From Pseudoalteromonas sp. OOF1S-7 (GTDB lineage Bacteria > Pseudomonadota > Gammaproteobacteria > Enterobacterales > Alteromonadaceae): a stretch of DNA of 64,000 nucleotides. The stretch's first letter is position 1. Each line of letters starts with the position of its first letter. Both the position numbers and the translations under genes were made by a program. The stretch lies in NCBI RefSeq assembly GCF_022347765.1, contig NZ_JAKRFZ010000015.1:62001-126000 (forward strand), in the 5' to 3' direction. Shown here piece by piece: positions 58,233 through 64,000 of this stretch. The notes beneath the pieces were generated by a model that was given only the letters and a program-made list of their open reading frames with translations, was not told where the DNA came from and did no database searches.

Positions 58233-60626
58233 GTCTTTTTTCACGATCAGTTTGGTGCTACTGAGCTTATTGATGGACACCTGCCAGGGATAGAATGGCA
58301 ATTCAACTAATCCCCGGTGCGCACTGTAGTGGCGACTGCTGTCACTAAAATGCTCTGAGTCGCGATTGGCACTTTGCGAATAACTCAGCAGGCCGCGGGC
58401 AACCGGCCCGTTATCGTCAAAACCCACCACCATCATCCAGCTGGAACCAAAGTTTATGCCGTAGCCTTCCTCACGCAGCCCGGACCACAGGGGTCGGCCA
58501 TCAACCACACTGGTAAGTGGCGGTGATGGCTGAGCGGCAAAGCTACTCAGATCCATGGTATTGTGGGTGGCAAACACGTTAAACCCGCCACTTTGATGCT
58601 CAGGCCCGGCCCAGGGCAAGCGCTCCGTGCCTTTTTGCAAATACTGGATCTCGGCAAATGGCGCATCCAGTGCAAAACCATAGTGTGCTAAATCGGCCGC
58701 AGCACGGAGCAGTTTCTTCAGGATTTCAGGGTCAGATTTAATCGTGTGTGGCGTGGTGGTTGGCAATCTGGGATTAAACGGCACCGCAAAGTCTTCGCGC
58801 TTGTCGAGCACACGGAAAAACTCCCGCGCCAGATGGGCCGCTTTTGATGTCAAATCAAAGCGCCCATCCCATTGTGCAAATGCGCCGCAAACGGGATCAA
58901 CATCGACCTCAAGCTGGTCGTTCAGCGCCCAGCGCTGACCCGCATACTGCTGACATAAGTCGGCGATAACCCCTCGCTCACTGGCAAAATAACTGCCGTT
59001 ACCCAGTAGGATATGCTCCAGTTCGTCGAGACTGAACCGACCATCTCGTCCCGACCCTGAGCGCAGTAACGCATAGGCATAGCGGCTGCGCTCTGACTGC
59101 TGTACATCCACCTGACCATACAAAGGAGAGACATCACGCAGTGGCTGTGAGGCATTACTTAGCCAGAATGAGTCATTGGAGTTTTGCACATAATCACGAC
59201 GACTGAGTGACGGTGCTTCGGCCAGCTCCACTGCCCCATCGAACATCATCTCTTCGCGATCACCTGGCAACACCACCTGACCTGTGGCGGCAAAAATGGC
59301 TGCAGATTTAGGGTTAACCTGTAACCAGTTCAGAGCAGCCGCCGAAAGGTTAGGGACATTGGAATCATCGGTATAGAAGGTGTTGCCGTACTTATCTGCT
59401 GCCAATGTATTGTTGAAAGACAAACCGTTAAAGCGCCCGGATGCTACGCGCAATCGCGCGACTGACTCAGCCCGGTTGTATGACAGCCAATGATCTATGG
59501 CAGAGAAATTGTCCAGATTGATATCACTCACCGCATAGGCCACCCCGTCCCGCCAGGGAAAGCGCTCGGCGTCTTCGAGCATTAAGCCAAAGTGTGTGGC
59601 ATACGCCGTGTGGGTATGCGTTTGCATCCCCGTTGCCGTTTTCACCGCCACCTGAAACTGACGCTCGCGCATGGTGTGCCACTGCCCTTCATAACGATAG
59701 CGGCGCGGGTTATCCGGGTCCAGCGTCAGTTCATAAAATACATGGTGCAGTGCCGTTGAGTAGGTGTGGGTCCAGGCCAGGTTGCGGTTAAAACCGATAT
59801 TGACCACTCCGGGCATACCCAGGACGGAAGCGCCCATCACATCCAGTTCACCAGGTACCGTGGCATGATGCGTCCAAAAGCGGAAATTGCCATTGAACGG
59901 AAAGTGTGGATTGGCCAGTACCATACCCCGGCCATTGTGGCTCATGGTTTGGCCAATCGCCCAGCCATTTGATCCCTGCGTCAGCTGCTCGGCAGGTGTC
60001 AGTGCCATAGCGCGACCCTGTTGTGCTGGCGTGGTCGCGTTGTCCGGCCCGGCCTGTACTAACTGTGGCAGTAACCGACCCACACTGCCCTGCACGCCCA
60101 TCAGCAACACATTGGCAATCACGTCCTGTGCGGTGATGGGTTTAACCCAGGAGGCGTCACGACAGAGTTCACCCAGTTGTTCATTACCTGCAGCAACCTC
60201 TTCAAGGTACTGGTTATAGCCGGCAGCGAAGCCCTCCGCCAATGCGCGCGTACTCGCCGATAAACTTGAATATTGCTGTGCAACCCGACCGGGCAAGTCC
60301 AAGATGCGGTAGCCAATATCTGACAACAGGAAATGGTTGTCTCCTGCATTACGATGTGCGCCAAGATATTGAGCACGCTCGCCACGCAGCCGCAGGTAAC
60401 CGTCCGCCAGCAGGCAGCTGTGATCTTGCGCCTGGGCATAGGCGTTGCCATAGCCCAGTCCATACAAACTCTGCGCTTTGACATGCGCAATACCAAACTG
60501 GGTGCGGGTCAGGCTAACAGCTTCGTTGCTGTGAGGGTTTGTCAGGGCCGGAGGGAAAAGTGGAGCAGCCTGTGTGCTACCCATAAAAATGGCAAGCCCT
60601 GCAATGCTCAGTGTAAATGATTTCAT
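58230..60626 (-). CDS. PvdQ-like periplasmic acylase (penicillin acylase family)
   Basis: A 798-residue Ntn hydrolase precursor with signal peptide MKSFTLSIAGLAIFMGSTQAAP. The autocleavage site and catalytic serine are at QGSNGWAIGQ (Ser near residue 219), followed by ANPHFPFNG and LDVMGASVLGMPGVVNIGFNRNLAWTHTYS, close in form to PvdQ and acyl-homoserine-lactone acylases. In pyoverdine synthesis, PvdQ removes the fatty acyl chain from the exported precursor; the FAAL starter and PvdE-type exporter here support the same job. The alternative is quorum-signal degradation. The start at 60626 has AGGA upstream; earlier in-frame ATG ignored. Confidence 0.88.
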   Translation of the reverse strand: MKSFTLSIAGLAIFMGSTQAAPLFPPALTNPHSNEAVSLTRTQFGIAHVKAQSLYGLGYGNAYAQAQDHSCLLADGYLRLRGERAQYLGAHRNAGDNHFLLSDIGYRILDLPGRVAQQYSSLSASTRALAEGFAAGYNQYLEEVAAGNEQLGELCRDASWVKPITAQDVIANVLLMGVQGSVGRLLPQLVQAGPDNATTPAQQGRAMALTPAEQLTQGSNGWAIGQTMSHNGRGMVLANPHFPFNGNFRFWTHHATVPGELDVMGASVLGMPGVVNIGFNRNLAWTHTYSTALHHVFYELTLDPDNPRRYRYEGQWHTMRERQFQVAVKTATGMQTHTHTAYATHFGLMLEDAERFPWRDGVAYAVSDINLDNFSAIDHWLSYNRAESVARLRVASGRFNGLSFNNTLAADKYGNTFYTDDSNVPNLSAAALNWLQVNPKSAAIFAATGQVVLPGDREEMMFDGAVELAEAPSLSRRDYVQNSNDSFWLSNASQPLRDVSPLYGQVDVQQSERSRYAYALLRSGSGRDGRFSLDELEHILLGNGSYFASERGVIADLCQQYAGQRWALNDQLEVDVDPVCGAFAQWDGRFDLTSKAAHLAREFFRVLDKREDFAVPFNPRLPTTTPHTIKSDPEILKKLLRAAADLAHYGFALDAPFAEIQYLQKGTERLPWAGPEHQSGGFNVFATHNTMDLSSFAAQPSPPLTSVVDGRPLWSGLREEGYGINFGSSWMMVVGFDDNGPVARGLLSYSQSANRDSEHFSDSSRHYSAHRGLVELPFYPWQVSINKLSSTKLIVKKD

Positions 60627-60693
60627 AGCAATCCTTTTGTTTAAGTATACACAGAAGTCCCCCAGAAAAGAGGTTGAGAGACTTCTTTTGCTA

Positions 60694-60718
60694 GACGCGA
60701 GGAAAAAACGAAAAACCA
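60694..60718 (-). promoter_or_regulatory. Weak candidate iron-starvation box before the acylase gene
   Basis: On the minus strand: TGGTT-N16-CGTC, 67 bases before the acylase start. The -10 part, the spacing and the CGTCTAGC continuation match the dapE-like box, but the -35 part is poor. Confidence 0.25.
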
Positions 60719-60882
60719 CCCTAATGCGTTGAATCCACAACACATCAACGCTCTCAGCTTGCTGATCCGCCCTCTGTGCCTGAAGCCTCTGAGCACGGGT
60801 CGTTCAGGTGTGAACCTTATAAAGGTCCAATCAGGGTAGAAAATTACTTGACGGCAAAATACAAAAGGAAATAACATAATAG

Positions 60883-60897
60883 TGATAACTATTATCA
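60883..60897. promoter_or_regulatory. Fur box over the sigma-factor promoter
   Basis: TGATAACTATTATCA differs from the 7-1-7 Fur consensus at only one defined position. A candidate promoter, TTGACG at 60848-60853 with TAACAT about 18 bases on, lies just upstream, so Fur binding would block transcription start. It lies between the divergent sigma and acylase genes. Confidence 0.82.
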
Positions 60898-60941
60898 TTC
60901 GCCATAACGGATCTAATTCAAATACACCAGGAGAACTTACC

Positions 60942-61466
60942 GTGCCGCAGTCGTGTGAAAAGTGGTCAAATGTCATTGCAGAAAACCAAGCCAAACTACT
61001 TGCTTATTTGAATAATATTCTGCGCTGCCCCTATCTCGCTGAGGATGCGTTACAAGATACCTTTATTCGCCTGTCAGGCATGTCTGCCTGCCAGAATTGC
61101 CAGGTTAAGAACTCAAAGAGCTTCTGCTATCAGGTGGCCCGCAATATCGCCATCGACATGTTGCGCAAACAAAGCCGGGAAAGTCTGGTCGATATGGAGT
61201 CTGTGCACGGCGAGCATTTTGACGATGAAGAATCTAATATTGAAACCCGTTTCATTGACGCGCAGCTCTCAGAAAAGGTGAATCACACCATTGCTAAGCT
61301 TTCTATGCGTCACCAGAACGTGGTGAGCTTTTATCGTGATGGACGGTTAAAACAAAAAGAAATTGCTCAGATGTACAGTATTTCGCCAACCCTGGTCAAC
61401 TTTCTGATCAAAGAGGCGATTCAGTCCTGTAAGACCGAACTGGGCACCGCACAGCTCACCCACTAG
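60942..61466 (+). CDS. PvdS-like extracytoplasmic (iron-starvation) sigma factor
   Basis: A 174-residue ECF sigma factor. Region 2 has AEDALQDTFIRL and KSFCYQVARNIAIDMLRK; region 4 ends with KEIAQMYSISPTLVNFLIKEAIQSCK, which closely resembles the C-terminal region of Pseudomonas PvdS (ISPTLVNFM..). No anti-sigma gene is adjacent. The start is GTG at 60942 with AGGAG 8 bases upstream; the earlier in-frame GTG lies inside the Fur box and is rejected. It would drive the iron-starvation boxes found at seven promoters here. Confidence 0.88.
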   Translation: MPQSCEKWSNVIAENQAKLLAYLNNILRCPYLAEDALQDTFIRLSGMSACQNCQVKNSKSFCYQVARNIAIDMLRKQSRESLVDMESVHGEHFDDEESNIETRFIDAQLSEKVNHTIAKLSMRHQNVVSFYRDGRLKQKEIAQMYSISPTLVNFLIKEAIQSCKTELGTAQLTH

Positions 61467-61476
61467 TCGGTGAGCT
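61453..61476. terminator. Hairpin enclosing the stop codons of sigma and TerB-like genes
   Basis: AGCTCACC (61453-61460) pairs with GGTGAGCT (61469-61476). The 8-base loop contains CACTAGTC, in which TAG ends the sigma gene and, on the other strand, TAG ends the TerB-like gene. The structure could act as a shared terminator, though no T tract follows. Confidence 0.5.
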
Positions 61477-61927
61477 TAAGCTGCTGACGGGCAGTAAGTT
61501 TGGCAGAGATAAAATCAGCGTGCGCGACATAGAGCAAACCGGCAATTTTTCTGACCATATGCTCTTCATGAGGATCCAATTGGCCGTCGGCATAAGCAAC
61601 CAACCACAGAAGTTCAATTACTTCAATGCGCTCCAGTTCCCCGGTATGTGCGTTTACAACGCGCACAAAGCGGTGCAAATCAATCGCTTCGTCCACCATT
61701 AAGATTGCCTGATCGCGAATGAGCTCACTGGCCTGCGTCGAAATGCCACTATGCTGGGTAAGTAGCCGGGCTATCATATGACATTCATCGGCGTGGGTTT
61801 CTCCATCGGCGCGCATAATCTCCACCATCAATGCGGCCAGTGCTGTGGTAAAGTCGGGGGCCTGTTGAGACTCGGGCTGTTGGGCCAGGTTATTTATGAA
61901 CTTTCTCAGTTGTGCAAACAAGCGCAC
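61463..61927 (-). CDS. TerB-like (tellurite-resistance family) protein
   Basis: A 154-residue cytoplasmic protein of the TerB/DjlA-like helical fold: ALAALMVEIMRADGETHADECHMI near the N-terminus and LLWLVAYADGQLDPHEEHMVRKIAGLL near the C-terminus, with paired acidic loops. Function in isolation is unclear. The frame opens with GTG at 61925-61927, but GGAGG overlaps that codon; a TTG at 61919-61921 has proper spacing and may be the true start. It converges on the sigma gene and shares the hairpin of stop codons. It is apparently unrelated to siderophore synthesis. Confidence 0.8.
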   Translation of the reverse strand: MRLFAQLRKFINNLAQQPESQQAPDFTTALAALMVEIMRADGETHADECHMIARLLTQHSGISTQASELIRDQAILMVDEAIDLHRFVRVVNAHTGELERIEVIELLWLVAYADGQLDPHEEHMVRKIAGLLYVAHADFISAKLTARQQLKLTD

Positions 61928-61979
61928 CTCCCAAATATGTTACACTTCAGCAAGACGAGGATGGATTATCAGGTTTTAT

Positions 61980-62375
61980 ATGTCACAGCCAGGCTTTATG
62001 ACAACTCAGATGATTAAACAAGTAAGATGCACATTGTCAGTGGTCGCACTCACTTTACTTGCCAGTGCCTGTAGCAGCTATACGCCGCCACCCAATGGTG
62101 TTGTCGAAAAACTGTATGACTTTGATCACAAAGTGCACTATGAGCAAATTAAGTATAATGACGATCACTACTATTTACAGTTAAAATCGGATAGTTATCA
62201 GCACTTTTTGCAACAAAGTGTGTTTTTACTCAGACACAGTCAACGTTTATGCCAGGGTAGTTTGCCGCAGCTGGTGTTGATCGCGGGCGTGCAGAGTTTT
62301 GACCGTCTGCCAACTTACCCGAGACCCTATGAGCCGGATCTACAAGTGGAAGTGCGTTGCGTGCAAAAGCCGTAA
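61980..62375 (+). CDS. Small lipoprotein of unknown function
   Basis: A lipoprotein of about 131 residues with lipobox LLASAC. The mature part contains YDFDHKVHYEQIKYNDDHYYLQLKSDSYQHF and an even number of cysteines (RLCQGS, VRCVQ) that could pair. No family is recognised. Three in-frame ATGs are possible (61980, 61998, 62010); I chose 61980 because AGG lies about 7 bases upstream, but 62010 gives the most compact signal peptide. It diverges from the TerB-like gene. Confidence 0.72.
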   Translation: MSQPGFMTTQMIKQVRCTLSVVALTLLASACSSYTPPPNGVVEKLYDFDHKVHYEQIKYNDDHYYLQLKSDSYQHFLQQSVFLLRHSQRLCQGSLPQLVLIAGVQSFDRLPTYPRPYEPDLQVEVRCVQKP

Positions 62376-62382
62376 TAATCAC

Positions 62383-62413
62383 GCACAGCTCAGTATTAAC
62401 TGCCGAGCTGTGC
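62383..62413. terminator. Hairpin between convergent genes
   Basis: GCACAGCTC (62383-62391) pairs with GAGCTGTGC (62405-62413). It lies between the lipoprotein gene stop (62375) and the secreted-protein gene stop (62421). There is no T tract, so termination strength is uncertain. Confidence 0.5.
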
Positions 62414-62420
62414 AGCCCAA

Positions 62421-63008
62421 TCAGTCCTGATAACCCCAGGGAGCATTGGGCGCCTGAACCGGTTTGGTCAGATCAAAGTCAACTCTAAATTCACGTCCCT
62501 CTCTGACCAGACGATAGGTAAAACGCTCATCGTAAATATACATCTGCCAGGTGTTGCCCACTGATTGTGGAATACCACGCTTCACAAACAACTCTTTTGA
62601 GTACTGATCAGCAGGAAAAGACTGCACGTTGTTATAGCCCGCATCGACAGTATGGCCACCATACATAGTCGATTCATCGTCACTGCCGTCCTTATGACGG
62701 TGGTCGTGCTTCAGGCTCAGACCGCTACCAGTCTTAGTAATGATCCAGGTACGTGAAGCATTTTTCCCAACATGAAACGGAATTTGCAGCTCCTGGTCGT
62801 TACAGCGGCGCACGTGCATGATCAGACGCGCATCGCTGAACGCACTAGGCCCCTGATTGTCGACTGTCACTTTGCCCTCATACGCTTTACCACAATGTTG
62901 TTTGATTTGATCAAAGAACGCATCATGCGTGGGGATAGACACTAACGGCGCTGGACGTGCCATTACGGTGCCACTGACCAGCAAAGCGGCTGCATAAACG
63001 AGTTTCAT
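62421..63008 (-). CDS. Secreted protein of unknown function
   Basis: A 195-residue exported protein with signal peptide MKLVYAAALLVSGTVMARP. The mature part has two Cys residues (QHCGKAY and VRRCNDQE), a His-rich KHDHRHKDGSDDESTMYGGH segment and a Tyr/Phe-rich end. No family recognised. The start at 63008 has AGGAAC upstream; a longer frame beginning at 63068 is rejected because it overlaps the leuD terminator. It lies downstream of leuD, separated by the terminator, so it is expressed on its own. Confidence 0.72.
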   Translation of the reverse strand: MKLVYAAALLVSGTVMARPAPLVSIPTHDAFFDQIKQHCGKAYEGKVTVDNQGPSAFSDARLIMHVRRCNDQELQIPFHVGKNASRTWIITKTGSGLSLKHDHRHKDGSDDESTMYGGHTVDAGYNNVQSFPADQYSKELFVKRGIPQSVGNTWQMYIYDERFTYRLVREGREFRVDFDLTKPVQAPNAPWGYQD

Positions 63009-63020
63009 ATCATTGTTCCT

Positions 63021-63063
63021 AAAAAATATTAAAGGCCGCAGCGTAATCCACTTAGCGGCCTTT
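63021..63063 (-). terminator. Intrinsic terminator of leuD
   Basis: On the minus strand: AAAGGCCGC, a 15-base loop, GCGGCCTTT, then a TAATATTTTTT run. It lies 27 bases after the leuD stop codon. Confidence 0.85.
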
Positions 63064-63089
63064 GCCAAATAAATGCGGTGATCACACAG

Positions 63090-63689
63090 CTACTGCCAGG
63101 GACGCGCCGCCTTAAGCTGTTGTTCGAAGCTGTCTATCTGCGCATTGAGTTGCTCGGTTTCACCAATAAAGTCCAGCCCACTCAGCAGTCGGGCTTTGAT
63201 ATCCGGACGGACATCGAACGCAATCGGCGCAAAATGCTCGCTGCGCAGCTGCTGAGCTGCAAGGTCGACTTCAATCTGAATATCATCCTGGCGCTCACAC
63301 AAGCCAAACAAACTATCCAGGGTGCTCGGTGGCAGACTAATACACAGCATCTGATTGTTGCCACAGTTATTGAAAAAGATATCCGCAAAGCTCTGTGCCA
63401 GGATTACGGTAAAGCCGTATTGCTTGAGCGCCCAGGGTGCATGCTCGCGCGATGAACCACAACCAAAGTTATCCCGTGTTAGCAGCACGCTGGCACCCTG
63501 ATATTGCGGCGCATTGAGAATAAAATCTGGATCCGGCTCGCCCTGTTCTGTGTAGCGCCAGTCGTAAAAGAGCGCCTTATCAAACCCTTCTCTGCTGGTT
63601 GAGGTTAAGAATTGCTTCGGAATGATCTGATCCGTATCGACATTGTTTTTATCCAGCGGTGCCAGTAGTCCGCGGTGAAATACGCTCAT
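63090..63689 (-). CDS. leuD: 3-isopropylmalate dehydratase small subunit
   Basis: A 199-residue protein with LeuD features: DTDQIIPKQFLTS near the N-terminus, ILLTRDNFGCGSSREHAPWAL near residue 75, and a C-terminal DSFEQQLKAARPWQ. With LeuC it isomerises isopropylmalate in leucine synthesis. The start ATG overlaps the leuC stop by four bases (ATGA), so translation is coupled. Confidence 0.95.
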   Translation of the reverse strand: MSVFHRGLLAPLDKNNVDTDQIIPKQFLTSTSREGFDKALFYDWRYTEQGEPDPDFILNAPQYQGASVLLTRDNFGCGSSREHAPWALKQYGFTVILAQSFADIFFNNCGNNQMLCISLPPSTLDSLFGLCERQDDIQIEVDLAAQQLRSEHFAPIAFDVRPDIKARLLSGLDFIGETEQLNAQIDSFEQQLKAARPWQ

Positions 63690-64000
63690 GCCTGCTCTCC
63701 TTGAATATCGGTAAAGTGACCCGCAATTGCCGCGGCGGCTGCCATCGCAGGGCTCACTAAATGGGTTCTGCCACCGCGCCCCTGGCGCCCTTCAAAGTTT
63801 CGGTTTGAGGTTGATGCACAGCGTTTACCCATCCCCAGCCTATCATCATTCATCGCCAGACACATAGAGCAACCCGGTTCACGCCACTCAAAGCCTGCTG
63901 CCATAAAGATATCCGCCAGACCCTCTTGTTCAGCCTGCTGTTTTACCAGACCTGAGCCCGGCACAATTAAGGCTTCTACGCCGCTGGCAACCTGTTTGCC
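63686..64000 (-). CDS. leuC: 3-isopropylmalate dehydratase large subunit, 5' truncated by window edge
   Basis: The open frame continues beyond the right edge. The visible C-terminal 104 residues contain EPGCSMCLAMNDD, in which the cysteines are ligands of the 4Fe-4S cluster, and STSNRNFEGRQGRGGRTHLVSP, both typical of LeuC. The N-terminal part with the remaining cluster ligand is outside. It overlaps leuD by four bases at ATGA. Confidence 0.94.
   Translation of the reverse strand, partial: GKQVASGVEALIVPGSGLVKQQAEQEGLADIFMAAGFEWREPGCSMCLAMNDDRLGMGKRCASTSNRNFEGRQGRGGRTHLVSPAMAAAAAIAGHFTDIQGEQA

Noticed and set aside
58230..60626. Annotation of the acylase as a quorum-quenching AHL acylase only
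   Set aside because: The family includes such enzymes, but its position beside MbtH, a FAAL starter and, elsewhere in the locus, a PvdE-type exporter makes precursor deacylation the better explanation. The alternative cannot be excluded from sequence.
60627..60882. A convincing iron-starvation sigma box before the PvdQ-like gene
   Set aside because: Only TGGTT-N16-CGTC was found; the -35 half is too far from the other boxes, so it is listed as a weak candidate. Expression may depend on the Fur-controlled region shared with the sigma gene.

Overview
The window looks like chromosomal DNA of a marine gammaproteobacterium, most likely Alteromonadales and plausibly Pseudoalteromonas. This is an inference from the cysJI and leuCD context, a DUF3103-type secreted protein, secreted nuclease and protease genes and a short mobile element of the kind seen in that group; there is no rRNA or other marker gene to confirm it. 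Housekeeping genes sit at both edges: cysI/cysJ at the left and leuC/leuD at the right.

Left part (1-15.2 kb): sulfite reductase genes, a secreted endonuclease I, an RND efflux operon closed by its own AcrR/TetR-type repressor with a matching operator palindrome, a DUF3103-like secreted protein, a small unknown gene followed by two decayed 118-bp copies of its 3' end, a PepSY-type membrane protein, and an S41 protease lipoprotein with a partner lipoprotein.

Central part (15.2-61.5 kb): a large, apparently complete siderophore locus that joins two strategies normally found apart. The catechol side has a full 2,3-dihydroxybenzoate set (entC, entE, entB with aryl carrier domain, entA), a stand-alone VibH-like condensation protein and an EntD-type phosphopantetheinyl transferase. 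The pyoverdine-like side has an ornithine N-hydroxylase, a starter protein with a fatty acyl-AMP ligase domain, an MbtH protein, a four-module NRPS with thioesterase, a PvdE-type exporter, a PvdQ-type periplasmic acylase and a PvdS-type sigma factor. A KS-AT-KR-ACP polyketide synthase lies between the starter NRPS and the main NRPS. The domain order predicts acyl-[basic amino acid, probably Lys]-malonate(reduced)-D-Ser-L-Ser-D-[basic/hydroxyornithine]-[hydroxyornithine], with DHB added by the VibH-like protein and the acyl chain removed in the periplasm. That backbone resembles lystabactins and alterobactins, which contain 4,8-diamino-3-hydroxyoctanoic acid, but no gene-level precedent for this combination is known to me. 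A TonB receptor and a FhuF-type reductase complete uptake and iron release. A DapE paralogue may supply lysine.

Regulation can be read directly. The sigma gene has a near-perfect Fur box over its promoter. Seven siderophore promoters carry the pattern T(A/G)AAN-N16-CGTC, which is the PvdS-type iron-starvation box, always 16 bases apart, with two weaker candidates. The inferred cascade is iron-Fur, then the sigma factor, then the siderophore genes.

Right part and insert: a Zur-box-preceded AztD-like zinc chaperone lipoprotein and a GNAT enzyme sit between the receptor and the PKS. After the sigma gene come a TerB-like protein, a small lipoprotein, an unrecognised secreted protein and leuD/leuC.
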